This document shows, piece after piece, positions 9,081-18,539 of a DNA stretch of 64,000 bases. The notes below the pieces were generated by a model. It worked only from the letters and a program-made list of their open reading frames with translations. It was not told the origin of the DNA and did no database searches. Source of the stretch: Burkholderiales bacterium (GTDB lineage Bacteria > Pseudomonadota > Gammaproteobacteria > Burkholderiales > Ga0077523); the NCBI GenBank assembly GCA_022843925.1, contig JALHMS010000018.1:38468-102467 (forward strand), given 5' to 3'. The translations under genes and the position numbers were made by a program. Within the stretch, counting starts at the first letter, position 1; each line of letters starts with the position of its first letter.

Positions 9081-12000
9081 TCATGCGCCGCCGGTGCCGA
9101 CATCGCCAGCCGCCGATGCCGGCGTCAAGGGGACCTCTTCGTGGAGCCCTCCCGCGAACACGAGCATGGCCCGGACGGGACGATCGGGGATGAGCGACCG
9201 CAGGGCCCGCGCGTACTCGTCCATCTGCGGCCGATGGGCGGCCACGGCGACCGGCAGTTCGTCGGCGCGGGGCGGCGCCCCGGTCTTGTAGTCGAGCACC
9301 CAGACCTCGTCCGCGAACTCCACCACGCGGTCCATCCGCCGAAGTTCGCCGGCGGCACCGATGAATGCGAGCTCGTTGCGGGCCCGGACATGGTTCGCGG
9401 GGTCGAAGAAGCGCCGCAGTGCCGGGGTTGCCAGGATCTCGCGCGCCGCCGCGAGCAGCGGTGCGAACACGGTCTCGCTCACACCGAGCCGCGAACGGAG
9501 CCAGTCGGGATCGCCGATGGCAGCTGGCGGAGCGAGCTGCTCGAGCAACCAGTGGATGCGTTCCCCGCGCTCGGTGTCGGGGGTCGCGTCCGCGTTGCCG
9601 CTTGTGCCCACGGGCTGCGGTGCGGCCCACGCAGCCGGCGCGGACGGCGGCGCCCCGTGCACTTCCGCGGCGCGCCTGTTCGCCAGCGCCGCGGCGGAGG
9701 CGTCCAGGGCGTCACCGGACACGGCACCGGCATCGGCGGTCGCGCCCAGCGCCGCCTCGATGCGGCGATACCACGTCACGGCCTGGCTGCGCCTCGCACC
9801 CTCGCTGCCGCTCACGACGAGCGCCTGCTTCGCGCGGGTCATCGCGACGTAGAGGACGTTCAGCTCCTCGCGCTCGGCCCGGACGGCCTCGTCCGCGATC
9901 AGCGTCGCGCGGGACACCCCCTCCTCACCCGACCGAGTCAGCAGCGAGAAATGCCGCGGCCGTTCGTCGTCCGGCGCCCAGTCCACCAGCGATCGATACG
10001 CCTCGCTCCTGGGTGTCCGATGCGCGTCGATGAGGAAGACGATCGGGGCCTCGAGCCCCTTCGCGCCGTGGACGGTGAGGATGCGCACCGCGTCGCCCGC
10101 TTCGTCCGTGACGCCCTCGTCCGGCGCCTCGTCGCCCTCGCCGTCGCGCAGTTCGTCGAGCGAATCGAGGAAACGCGGCAGGCTCGGATAGCGGCCCGCG
10201 TCGAGCGTGAGTGCCAGTTCGAGGAACGCCCGCAGGTTCGCCGCAGTGGCATCGCGCAGCGCCTCGGGCGCAGCGGCGCGGCAGCGGTTCGCGAGGTCGG
10301 CCTCGAAGAAGATGCGGTCGAGCAGATCGTGCACCGGGAGGCGATCGGCGACCTCGAGCCAACGCGCGAGCAGCGCATGGGCGCGGGCCAACCGCGGTCC
10401 GGCGTCGCCGGCAGCCACGAGTGCTTCGAGCCGCCCCCACCATCCGGCACCCGGGCCCCGCGCGAGCCGGATGAGATCACCGTCGGTGCACGAGAAGGCC
10501 GCGGAGCGGAGCGCGCGCGCGAGGTGGAGATCCGCGAACGGCGTGACGAGGAAACGCAACAGCGAAACGAGGTCGCCGATCTCGAGCCGGTCGAGCAGCC
10601 CGCCGCTGCGGGCGGTGACGAACGGGATGCGCGCGGCGCGCAGCGCATCCTCGAAGAGCCGCAGATGGGTGCGGCTTCGCGCGAGGAGCATCACGTCGGC
10701 GTACCGCGCGACGCGCATCCGTCCGCCGACCCGGACCTCCCACGCGCCGACGATCGCCGCGATGCGTTCTGCCACGGCCATGGCTTCCAGATGTCGCGCG
10801 CGGAGTTCCTCGTCGGGCAACGGCCTGGTGAGCGGGTCGCGCAGCGTGCCGTCCGTCACGGTTTCGGATGCCGTGGTCGGTGCCTCACGCGCGAGCGGCA
10901 GCAGTTCGACGCGTCCCGGCAGTGCCAGCTCGTGCGAGGTGTGCGCGGTGAACCCGGGGTACTCCGGCCGGCCGTCGAACACGGCGTTGACCATCGCGAT
11001 GACGGCGGGAGCGCAGCGGCGCGAGGCGTTCTGTCCGAGCGGCACGGCGCCGTAGCGATCGATCAGCCACTGCGCGGCGCGGTCGAACAGGCGCGCCTCC
11101 GCGCGACGGAAGCGGTAGATCGACTGTTTGGGATCGCCCACCAGGAACACCGTCGGATGACGGTCGGCCTCGTCGGACGCTTCGAGCCACGCGCGGAGCG
11201 TCTGCCATTGCAGCGGATTCGTATCCTGGAACTCGTCGACGAGGATGTGCCGGTACCGGGCGTCGATGCGATGGAGCAGGTAGGCCGCGTGGTCGGGATG
11301 CCTCACCAGCTGGCGCACGCGCCACTCGGCGTCGGTGAAGTCGATCTGCGATCGCGCCTCCATCACGCGCCGATAGGCATCGACGAGGGCGGCGCCGCAT
11401 CGCAGGGCGGCGGCCTGCGTGCGGAAGATGTCCTGCTCGGCGAGCGCGTCGCGGGCGGCGCCGAAGCGATCCGCCAACCGCGCGTGGAGGTCGAGGAACC
11501 GGGTCTGGCCCTCGACGCCGAGTCGCTTCTCGCCGGCGCCGGACGCCTTGCGCACAACGGGTGTGCCCTTCTCGGTGAAGATGGCGCGGCAGGCGGCGTC
11601 GAGGAATACGGCACCGTCCTCGGCTGCGAGCGCTTCCTTCATCGCCGCGATGCGAGGCGCCTCCCTCGTCCCCTCGTGCTGTTCCAGATACCCGAGATAA
11701 GCCTGCATGCGTGCCCGCAACAGGTCGTCGGCTGCGATCTCGCCCGCGACATCCGCATCCGTCCCGACCGACATCCCGGCCTCGATCGCGGAGAGCGCCG
11801 CGCCGACGGCATCCTCCTCCCCATCGGTGAAGGCCCACCACTCCGCACGGCGCTGCCACACCCGCATGCAGAGCGCTTTCGCACCACTCAGTCCATAGCG
11901 TTCGACGAGCGTGGAGAACGACCGCCCGGGCTCGTCGTCGGGGCGGCGGGCCTGCCCGGTCACGAAGGCGCGCCACGCCTCTTCCAGCAGGGGCGACGTG

Positions 12001-12431
12001 CGGTCGGCGAGGGTGAGCGCACCCGCCGCTTCGTCGAGCGGCGCGCGTTCGAGCAGTTCGAGGAACCACCCATGGAACGTATTGATCGTGACGCCCGGAC
12101 GCGCGTCGAGCACGCGCTCGAAGAGACCCCGCGCCCCGGGGACCAGCGAGCGTGCCGCATCGGCGTCGAGTTGCCGTTCGACGAGGAATGCGACGATCGC
12201 GGCGTCGTCCGCCCGGGCAAGCTGGCGCAGCCACTCCTCGAGGCGCGCGCGCATCTCCTGCGCGGCTTTCCGCGTGAACGTGATCGCGAGGATCTCCGAC
12301 GGCGCCGCACCCGCGAGCAGCAGCCGCAGGATCCGCGAGACGAGGAGCCAGGTCTTGCCCGATCCGGCACAGGCCTCGACCACGACGCTGGCGCGGGGGT
12401 CCAGTGCGCGCTTCGCTTCGGCTTCGTTCAT
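9081..12431 (-). CDS. AddA-like UvrD-family helicase-nuclease
   Basis: 1116 residues from MNEAEAKRAL. Superfamily 1 helicase motifs are in order: Walker A CAGSGKT (about 21-27), TFTRKAA, the DEFQDTN box, GDPKQSIYRFR, TVHGAKGLE and VAMTRAK. The C-terminal PD-(D/E)XK nuclease domain ends in the WVLDYKTG catalytic motif. This is the architecture of AddA, which with AddB resects double-strand breaks for homologous recombination in bacteria lacking RecBCD. The putative AddB gene lies ten bases upstream on the same strand. The N-terminus lacks the usual Q-motif and begins almost at Walker A. Confidence 0.92.
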   Translation of the reverse strand: MNEAEAKRALDPRASVVVEACAGSGKTWLLVSRILRLLLAGAAPSEILAITFTRKAAQEMRARLEEWLRQLARADDAAIVAFLVERQLDADAARSLVPGARGLFERVLDARPGVTINTFHGWFLELLERAPLDEAAGALTLADRTSPLLEEAWRAFVTGQARRPDDEPGRSFSTLVERYGLSGAKALCMRVWQRRAEWWAFTDGEEDAVGAALSAIEAGMSVGTDADVAGEIAADDLLRARMQAYLGYLEQHEGTREAPRIAAMKEALAAEDGAVFLDAACRAIFTEKGTPVVRKASGAGEKRLGVEGQTRFLDLHARLADRFGAARDALAEQDIFRTQAAALRCGAALVDAYRRVMEARSQIDFTDAEWRVRQLVRHPDHAAYLLHRIDARYRHILVDEFQDTNPLQWQTLRAWLEASDEADRHPTVFLVGDPKQSIYRFRRAEARLFDRAAQWLIDRYGAVPLGQNASRRCAPAVIAMVNAVFDGRPEYPGFTAHTSHELALPGRVELLPLAREAPTTASETVTDGTLRDPLTRPLPDEELRARHLEAMAVAERIAAIVGAWEVRVGGRMRVARYADVMLLARSRTHLRLFEDALRAARIPFVTARSGGLLDRLEIGDLVSLLRFLVTPFADLHLARALRSAAFSCTDGDLIRLARGPGAGWWGRLEALVAAGDAGPRLARAHALLARWLEVADRLPVHDLLDRIFFEADLANRCRAAAPEALRDATAANLRAFLELALTLDAGRYPSLPRFLDSLDELRDGEGDEAPDEGVTDEAGDAVRILTVHGAKGLEAPIVFLIDAHRTPRSEAYRSLVDWAPDDERPRHFSLLTRSGEEGVSRATLIADEAVRAEREELNVLYVAMTRAKQALVVSGSEGARRSQAVTWYRRIEAALGATADAGAVSGDALDASAAALANRRAAEVHGAPPSAPAAWAAPQPVGTSGNADATPDTERGERIHWLLEQLAPPAAIGDPDWLRSRLGVSETVFAPLLAAAREILATPALRRFFDPANHVRARNELAFIGAAGELRRMDRVVEFADEVWVLDYKTGAPPRADELPVAVAAHRPQMDEYARALRSLIPDRPVRAMLVFAGGLHEEVPLTPASAAGDVGTGGA

Positions 12432-12441
12432 GTCCGGTGGC

Positions 12442-15144
12442 TCATGCCCAGTGGTCCCGGCGGCACAGCCCGCGCATCTCGCAATGCACGCACGTGGCCT
12501 CGTCGCCATGGGCAGGCATCGGCGCCCCGGCGCGCGCGCGGGAGAGACTGTCGACCAGCCGCCGCCCCTCGGCGTCAGCTGCTTCACGCACATCGCCCGT
12601 CAGCGGGATCGCCTCGACCTTCGGTTCGTCGACCGTCACGAAGCCCGCGGCGCTCGCGCCGTGGACGAGAAAGGCATAGCTAGGAAGCTGGACATCGTTG
12701 CCGGCGAGGCCTTGCTGGAGGCGCGACTTCGGAACCGTCTTGTAGTCGAGCACGTCGAATTCATCCCCGCGCACGTCGATGCGATCGAGCCTTCCGTGGA
12801 AGATCACGGCGCTGCCGTCGGCCAGCACGAGAGGTCGTTCGCGCTTCACCTCGCCCTCGGACCAGCGCCATCCTTCCGCCTCGCGCGCGAGGTGGAAGTC
12901 GAGGTAGGACTCGATGCGCCTGCGCCATCGCGAGGCCCACGCGGGCGCGAGCGGGTCGAACGCCGCGACGGGATCGAACACCTCGTCGGTGATGGCGTGG
13001 AGTGCTGCCGAGAGCACGTCGCGCGGCGCTTCGGAGGCAAGCGGGTGGCGCTTGTGAAAGAGGTAGAGGACCCGATGCACCAGCTCCCCGAGGTCACGCT
13101 TGTCCAGCATGTCGGTGAGATCGTCGAGCCGTACCAGGCCGAGCTGATGGCGGGCGTGGAATCGATACGGGCACGCGACGAAGCTGCCCCACGCGCTCAC
13201 CGAGATGCGCTCCGGCAGCAGGTCCGGCGCGGACGGCGCGGGCATCGTCGGAGGCACGGGCAGCGCCGCAGCGGACGGGGCCGGTACGCCTGCCGCCGCG
13301 ATCTGCGCGCGCAGCGTCTCGTCGCGCAGCGAGGTGCCCCAGGCGATGTCGTGGAACGTCTCGATGGCGTCGAGCCACGGTCCGGGCGGCGCCTCGGCGC
13401 CGTCGCGCCGCGCGAGCCACGTGACGAACGCGCGGTCGGCGTCGAGCAGCAGTGCGGCCAGATCCTCCCGCTGCCGCGCCACGGCGAGCGCGGCGGTCGG
13501 CAGTTGGAGTTCCTGGCGGACGGCATCGTTGAAGAAGAGGCCCGGCGCGGCGCGCTGCGGCAGGCGCTCCACGTCGGCGCCGAGCAGCACGACGCCGTCG
13601 AAGCGCCGCAGACGGAGCCCGCCGAGATGGCTCATCACGACCGGGCTGCGGATGTCGCGATCGCGGAAGAGCGCGGTCTCCAATTCTCCATCGAGCCAGC
13701 GACGCCATTCGCCGAAGGCCAGGGGAAGCGCATCGGCACGCGTGTCGGCTTCGAGACGGGAGAGGCAGTCGAGGACCTGGGCGCCTGCGGGATCGGCCGA
13801 CAGCCCTGCAGAGACGCCTAGCAGGTCGAGGGATTCCCGCAGACGCGCGAGCCAGCCGTGGGCCGGTGCGCGCGTGGCTTCGAGGGGCCGGCGCGATACC
13901 CTGAGACGGTCGATCACGCCAAGGACGTCGGCGCCACCGGCATCGGCTGCTGCCCGTGCGGCAACGCGTTCCAGGCCGGTGACGATGTTGTCCTCGCGGA
14001 TCCACCGCTCCATGCGAGCCACGGCGTCGCGGCGGAGTTCCTCCGGGCGATCGGAGAACACGTAGGGCGACTTCAGGAGATCGAGCAGCCCGAGGGCCGG
14101 AAAACCGTCGACCACGCAGTCGAGCCAGCGCGCGACGACGGTGGCGGCGGCCACGGTGGAAAGCGTCCAGCCGGTCTCGTCCTGCACGAGGATGCCCGCG
14201 CGTTCCAGCAGGGCCCGGAGGCGTCGGGCCGCGAGGCGATCGAGCGCGACGATCGCGATCCGCTCTGCGCCGTCTGCGAGCCACTGGCGGATGCGCAGAT
14301 CGGCGGCCGCAGCCTCGTCCTCCAGGTGCAGTGCCCCGTAGAGGGACAGCCGTCCGCGGGCAGGATCGTCGGGGGAATCGTCGGCGAAGCGGCGGGCCCT
14401 CGATGCGAGCGGGATCGCGTGGGCGGCGGGGAGGGCTTCGGCGAGCATGCGGGCGAACGGCGCATCGTCGAGGGCGATGTCACCTTCCACGACGACGACC
14501 GGTGCCCGCGCGCTCCAACGATGGAGAAAAGCCGCTTCCGAGGGGTTCATCGGTCCGGGATCGATCATCCACAGCGGTCCCGGTGCGGCATCGGCGGCAG
14601 CGGCGAGGCCGATCTGATACCGGCTTGCGCTGTCGCCGTCCCCGGCCAGCCGGCGCCAGGTCTCGAAGGCCACGCGCGCCTCGTAACGCATGGCCGGGTT
14701 GTCGGTGGCGCCGTAGGCCCGGGCGATCCGCCTCGCGAACTCGTCGAGCGTCGCCGGGAGGCCGATCCGGTGGAGCGACAATTCATCGGAGAGTTGTCGG
14801 AGTTCGCGAGCAGCGGTCCAGAGCGCGCCGCGGGCAACCAGCCCCTGCTCACGCAGGACGCCGTACAAGAGGAGTTCACGCTGGGTATCGGCGGTTCGAG
14901 GCGCCGCCACGGGCCGCTCTTCGGCCAGCTCGCGGAGGGTCGTGATCCGCGGCAGCAGCAGGGCGGGCCCCCCTGCGGCCGCGATCAGTCCGCGGGCGAA
15001 AGCACCCGCCGGGGAGAGGGACGGCAGGACGACCGTGACGTCGGACAGGTCGGGTAGAGCTGCGCGATGACGATCGACGAGGTGGCGCGCCGCGACCGCT
15101 GCCAGATCGGCCCTGGGGAGCCGCAGGCGGTCGATCGGGATCAA
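12442..15144 (-). CDS. AddB-like PD-(D/E)XK nuclease with Fe-S cluster
   Basis: 900 residues with a TTG start (MIPIDRLRLPR) lacking a clear ribosome-binding site. An inactivated helicase-like N-terminal half is followed by a RecB-type nuclease domain: FHGRLDRID, then VLDYKT. Four cysteines bracket this domain, one in ACPYRF and three in CVHCEMRGLC, the arrangement that holds a 4Fe-4S cluster in AddB. It acts with the AddA-like product downstream as an ATP-dependent exonuclease. The rare start codon may limit expression. Confidence 0.88.
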   Translation of the reverse strand: MIPIDRLRLPRADLAAVAARHLVDRHRAALPDLSDVTVVLPSLSPAGAFARGLIAAAGGPALLLPRITTLRELAEERPVAAPRTADTQRELLLYGVLREQGLVARGALWTAARELRQLSDELSLHRIGLPATLDEFARRIARAYGATDNPAMRYEARVAFETWRRLAGDGDSASRYQIGLAAAADAAPGPLWMIDPGPMNPSEAAFLHRWSARAPVVVVEGDIALDDAPFARMLAEALPAAHAIPLASRARRFADDSPDDPARGRLSLYGALHLEDEAAAADLRIRQWLADGAERIAIVALDRLAARRLRALLERAGILVQDETGWTLSTVAAATVVARWLDCVVDGFPALGLLDLLKSPYVFSDRPEELRRDAVARMERWIREDNIVTGLERVAARAAADAGGADVLGVIDRLRVSRRPLEATRAPAHGWLARLRESLDLLGVSAGLSADPAGAQVLDCLSRLEADTRADALPLAFGEWRRWLDGELETALFRDRDIRSPVVMSHLGGLRLRRFDGVVLLGADVERLPQRAAPGLFFNDAVRQELQLPTAALAVARQREDLAALLLDADRAFVTWLARRDGAEAPPGPWLDAIETFHDIAWGTSLRDETLRAQIAAAGVPAPSAAALPVPPTMPAPSAPDLLPERISVSAWGSFVACPYRFHARHQLGLVRLDDLTDMLDKRDLGELVHRVLYLFHKRHPLASEAPRDVLSAALHAITDEVFDPVAAFDPLAPAWASRWRRRIESYLDFHLAREAEGWRWSEGEVKRERPLVLADGSAVIFHGRLDRIDVRGDEFDVLDYKTVPKSRLQQGLAGNDVQLPSYAFLVHGASAAGFVTVDEPKVEAIPLTGDVREAADAEGRRLVDSLSRARAGAPMPAHGDEATCVHCEMRGLCRRDHWA

Positions 15145-15253
15145 TGGGGACGAAGGGCGCGAGACGAGGCGGCAGGACGGAAGCGGCGCCCGGCAGGATG
15201 TCCGCCCGGACGGCGCCCCGGCGATCGGACGGCGGACGCGCCGTCCGCGGTCA

Positions 15254-15577
15254 TCAGCGCTCCAGGAGGTGCGCCTTCGGCTTCACACCCTTCCACTCGT
15301 CGGCATCGACCGGGCCATCCTTCTTCTCGATGATGGGCTTCCAGGTCTTGGAAAGCTCGGCATTCAGCTCGATGAACTCGCGCTGGTCGGCAGGCACATC
15401 GTCTTCCGCATAGATGGCTTCCACGGGGCATTCCGCCACGCAGAGCGTACAGTCGATGCATTCGTCGGGATCGATCACGAGGAAATTGGGCCCCTCGCGA
15501 AAACAGTCGACGGGACACACGTCCACACAGTCTGTGTACTTGCACTTGATGCAGTTCTCGGTAACGACGTAGGCCAT
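15254..15577 (-). CDS. fdxA: FdxA-type 7Fe ferredoxin
   Basis: 107 residues, the usual FdxA length. Two cysteine clusters sit in the N-terminal half, one beginning CIKCKYTDC with VCPVDC after it and one reading [12 protein letters not shown], binding a 3Fe-4S and a 4Fe-4S centre. The C-terminal 45-residue extension is typical of the family. It is a soluble low-potential electron carrier; partners are not fixed by context. Start ATG at 15577 is the family-standard MAYVVTENC. Confidence 0.95.
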   Translation of the reverse strand: MAYVVTENCIKCKYTDCVDVCPVDCFREGPNFLVIDPDECIDCTLCVAECPVEAIYAEDDVPADQREFIELNAELSKTWKPIIEKKDGPVDADEWKGVKPKAHLLER

Positions 15578-16077
15578 GTTTTCTGGTCCAGATTGGGGGA
15601 TGCGGATACGATGCTCTCCCGGACCGACGACAGCCTCCGGGGGCACCGGTGCGGGATTGTAACGCGACCCGCCTTTTCAACGCCTTCGGATTTGGGCTAG
15701 GATGCGGGCGCCTCCTCGAACGAGCCGACCGGTGCAGTTGTAATCCAGGTTGCGGTACAGGTTTCGATTCAGCTTTCGATGCGGTTGGTGATCTGGCTCC
15801 CCAGATTCTCCAACCCGGTGCGGTGACCAGTTCGATTGCGGGCAGACCCCGACTTCGGATGTCTGGAAGAGCGGTGCAGAGCGCCGGCGCATGATGCCGG
15901 GCAGGATTGCGAGACCCGCGAATCACGCGGGGAAACGTCTTCCATGCGTGGCACAGACCCCCGGGCAACCATCACCTCAGTTCGAGTTTCAAGTCCGATC
16001 CCCACCCGAAGAGCCGCGGTTTCCCGAGCTTCTTCCCCACCCGATTCATGTCTTTCAAGTTCCGATGAGACACGCCG
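15578..16077. other. 500-bp gap between fdxA and trxA
   Basis: Shared divergent upstream region of fdxA (minus) and trxA (plus). No credible coding frame and no tRNA was seen. The middle (about 15735-15800) is somewhat less GC-rich and contains imperfect CAGGTT-like repeats, probably regulatory or spacer DNA. I could not assign promoters with confidence. Confidence 0.5.
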
Positions 16078-16404
16078 ATGAGTGACCACATTCAGCATGT
16101 GACCGATGAAACCTTCGAAACGGAGGTCCTGCAGGCCGATATCCCGGTTCTCGTGGATTTCTGGGCCGAGTGGTGCGGTCCCTGCAAGCAGATCGCCCCG
16201 TCCCTCGACGAACTTGCGGCCGAGTATGCCGGGCGCCTCAAGGTCGCCAAGATCAACATCGACGAGAACCAGTCCACGCCGCGCAAACTCGGAGTGAAGG
16301 GCATCCCGACGCTCCAGATCTTCAAGAACGGCAGTCTCGAGGCGCAGAAGGTCGGCGCTGTTCCGAAATCCCAGCTGAAGGCATTCATCGACAGTGTCAT
16401 CTGA
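16078..16404 (+). CDS. trxA: Thioredoxin 1
   Basis: 108 residues, standard thioredoxin length. The redox-active WCGPCK motif is at about residues 32-37, cis-Pro is in GIPTLQIF near 76, and the fold-defining DFWAEWC and KINIDEN segments are present. It reduces protein disulfides in the cytoplasm using thioredoxin reductase. It lies just upstream of rho, a conserved order in proteobacteria. Confidence 0.97.
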   Translation: MSDHIQHVTDETFETEVLQADIPVLVDFWAEWCGPCKQIAPSLDELAAEYAGRLKVAKINIDENQSTPRKLGVKGIPTLQIFKNGSLEAQKVGAVPKSQLKAFIDSVI

Positions 16405-16558
16405 GTCCACCACCGTCCACGACGCGTCCAGCGTCGACCCGGACGCGCCGGCCGAAGCTTCGGCCAACGACGCGCAGGCCCAGCCGAATCCCGGGCGCCA
16501 CGGACACCCCCGGCAACGCCGGAATACGCCGCCTCCCCCCCGTCCCACGGGGGTGCCG

Positions 16559-17818
16559 ATGCATCTCTCCGACCTGAAGAACCTGCACGTGACGGAACTC
16601 GTCGAGATGGCGCAAGCCAACGAGATCGAGAATGCCAACCGTCTGCGGAAACAGGATCTGATCTTCGCCCTGCTGAAGAACACCGCCAAGCGCGGGGACA
16701 GCATCTTCGGGGACGGCACGCTGGAGGTGCTTCCGGACGGCTTCGGCTTCCTGCGGTCGCCCGACACGTCCTACCTCGCCGGGCCCGACGACATCTACGT
16801 CAGCCCGTCGCAGATCCGACGCTTCAACCTGCACACCGGCGACTCCATCCAGGGCGAGATCCGCACGCCCAAGGACGGTGAGCGCTACTTCGCACTGGTC
16901 AAGGTGGATCGCGTCAACGGCGAGCCGCCCGAGAACGCGAAGCACAAGATCCTCTTCGAGAACCTCACGCCGCTCTTCCCCACCGAGCAGTTCCTGCTCG
17001 AGCGCGAGATCAAGTCCGAAGAGAACCTCACCGGCCGCATAGTCGACATCATCGCGCCCATCGGCAAGGGCCAGCGCGGTCTGCTGGTGGCGAGCCCGAA
17101 GAGCGGCAAGACGGTGATGCTGCAGCACATCGCCCACTCGCTGATGGCGAACTACCCGGACGTGGTTCTCATCGTGCTGCTCATCGACGAGCGTCCCGAG
17201 GAAGTGACCGAGATGCAGCGTTCGGTGCGGGGCGAGGTGGTGTCGTCGACCTTCGACGAACCGGCCACGCGGCACGTGCAGGTCGCCGAGATGGTGCTCG
17301 AGAAGGCGAAGCGCCTGGTGGAGCACAAGAAGGACGTCGTGATCCTGCTGGACTCGATCACCCGCCTCGCCCGCGCCTACAACACGGTCGTCCCGGCCTC
17401 CGGCAAGGTGCTGACCGGCGGTGTCGACTCCAATGCCCTGCAGCGCCCGAAGCGTTTCTTCGGCGCCGCGCGGAACATCGAGGAAGGCGGTTCGCTCACG
17501 ATCATCGCCACGGCGCTGATCGATACGGGCTCCCGGATGGATGACGTCATCTACGAGGAGTTCAAGGGCACCGGCAACATGGAAATCCACCTCGACCGCC
17601 GGATGGCCGAGAAGCGGATCTACCCCGCGATCAACGTGAACCGTTCGGGCACGCGTCGCGAGGAGCTGCTGATCCGCCAGGAGATCCTGCAGAAGATCTG
17701 GGTGCTGCGGAAGCTGCTGTACCCGATGGACGAGCTGGAAGCGACGGAATTCCTGACCGACAAGCTGCGGTCCACCAAGAACAACGCCGACTTCTTCGAT
17801 TCGATGCGTCGCGGCTGA
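16559..17818 (+). CDS. rho: Transcription termination factor Rho
   Basis: 419 residues from [11 protein letters not shown], the usual Rho start and length, preceded by GGGGGTG. Domains: N-terminal helix bundle, cold-shock-like primary RNA site (about 50-125, with DGFGFLRS), then the RecA-like hexamer ATPase with Walker A SPKSGKT near 180, the [10 protein letters not shown] box, the Q-loop in the [12 protein letters not shown] stretch and the R-loop region. The frame stays open upstream to a GTG at 16394 that overlaps trxA by 11 bases, adding 55 Pro/Ala/Gln-rich residues; some Rho proteins do carry such extensions, so this longer form cannot be excluded. Confidence 0.96.
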   Translation: MHLSDLKNLHVTELVEMAQANEIENANRLRKQDLIFALLKNTAKRGDSIFGDGTLEVLPDGFGFLRSPDTSYLAGPDDIYVSPSQIRRFNLHTGDSIQGEIRTPKDGERYFALVKVDRVNGEPPENAKHKILFENLTPLFPTEQFLLEREIKSEENLTGRIVDIIAPIGKGQRGLLVASPKSGKTVMLQHIAHSLMANYPDVVLIVLLIDERPEEVTEMQRSVRGEVVSSTFDEPATRHVQVAEMVLEKAKRLVEHKKDVVILLDSITRLARAYNTVVPASGKVLTGGVDSNALQRPKRFFGAARNIEEGGSLTIIATALIDTGSRMDDVIYEEFKGTGNMEIHLDRRMAEKRIYPAINVNRSGTRREELLIRQEILQKIWVLRKLLYPMDELEATEFLTDKLRSTKNNADFFDSMRRG

Positions 17819-17821
17819 AGC

Positions 17822-17883
17822 CGCGACGGAGTGAACTGGGCGCGGCTGACGTCGCGACGGCGTGAAGTGGGCGCGGCTGACCG
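17822..17883 (+). repeat. Two tandem 31-bp repeats after rho
   Basis: Two copies with period 31 (17822-17852 and 17853-17883) share CGCGACGG, GTGAA and GGGCGCGGCTGAC with two or three mismatches. They begin three bases after the rho stop. The unit resembles the end of the rho gene itself (CGCGGCTGA), so it may have arisen by slippage from it. Confidence 0.8.
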
Positions 17884-17917
17884 GGGCTTGGCGGGGCGCG
17901 ATCCGATGTCGGGGCGC

Positions 17918-17946
17918 TTGCCCCGCACCTGATTTGTCAGGATAAT
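17918..17946 (+). promoter_or_regulatory. Sigma-70-like promoter for the L31 gene
   Basis: TTGCCC at 17918-17923 and GATAAT at 17941-17946 are separated by 17 bases, a good match to the housekeeping consensus. It lies about 185 bases before the L31 start, giving a long leader. Known from pattern only. Confidence 0.55.
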
Positions 17947-17983
17947 CCGCGCCCTTGCGATGAGAGGTTTCATCGGCACGAAT

Positions 17984-18010
17984 TGCGACGAAGTGCGACG
18001 AAGTGCGACC
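17984..18010 (+). repeat. 10-bp tandem repeat in the L31 leader
   Basis: TGCGACGAAG occurs at 17984 and 17994, and a third partial copy (TGCGAC) follows at 18004. It sits in the probable 5' untranslated region of the L31 gene. Confidence 0.75.
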
Positions 18011-18131
18011 TATCGCAACGAATCGGTACGAAACGCCACGATCGGGGTCCCGGTGGTCAGTTGCCAGCAGGCCGCCTCCCCTCAACTGCCGCGCGGTCGG
18101 AAATCGCCCGGCACAGCCAGGACAGCACACC

Positions 18132-18398
18132 ATGAAGCAGGGCATCCATCCCGAGTACAAGGAAGTCATCTTCCACGACCCCGGCGCGAACTTCACGTTC
18201 CTGACCAGGTCGACCATCGAAACCAAGAGCCGCGAGACGATGAAGTGGGAAGACGGGAACGAGTACCCCGTGATCCGCGTGGAAATCTCCTCGGCCTCGC
18301 ACCCGTTCTACACGGGCAAGCAGAAGATCATGGACACCGCCGGCCGGGTCGAACGCTTCCGTCAGCGCTACAGCCGCAGTCCGAAGGTAGCGAAGTAA
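18132..18398 (+). CDS. rpmE2: 50S ribosomal protein L31 type B
   Basis: 88 residues, the type B length. It contains [14 protein letters not shown] at the N-terminus and [13 protein letters not shown] in the middle and has no cysteine, so it is the zinc-independent form. It binds the 50S subunit at the central protuberance. In enteric bacteria the type B paralogue is Zur-repressed; here it follows rho in the place where betaproteobacteria often carry their only L31, so it may be constitutive. Confidence 0.95.
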   Translation: MKQGIHPEYKEVIFHDPGANFTFLTRSTIETKSRETMKWEDGNEYPVIRVEISSASHPFYTGKQKIMDTAGRVERFRQRYSRSPKVAK

Positions 18399-18420
18399 GC
18401 TTCGGTTCCGGTATCGCGAG

Positions 18421-18447
18421 AAGGCAGCCTCCGGGCTGCCTTTTTCG
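18421..18447 (+). terminator. Rho-independent terminator after L31
   Basis: GGCAGCC (18423-18429) pairs with GGCTGCC (18434-18440) around a four-base loop and is followed directly by TTTTT. It lies 23 bases after the L31 stop. Confidence 0.92.
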
Positions 18448-18539
18448 TTTGTCGAACGAGAAGCCCGAGCCCGCACCGCCATGACGCCTTCCGTCACCGC
18501 CGCCCGCCGTTCAACCCCCCCCGCACGGGAGCGTCGCGC

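Noticed and set aside
8874..12683. 1269-codon plus-strand frame opposite the AddA-like gene
   Set aside because: Arg/Pro-rich shadow of a gene with complete helicase motifs on the other strand.
16055..16081. TCAAGTTC-N11-GCCGATGA, a second sigma-28-like match before trxA
   Set aside because: The -10 box overlaps the trxA start codon, so transcription would begin inside the gene. Chance match.
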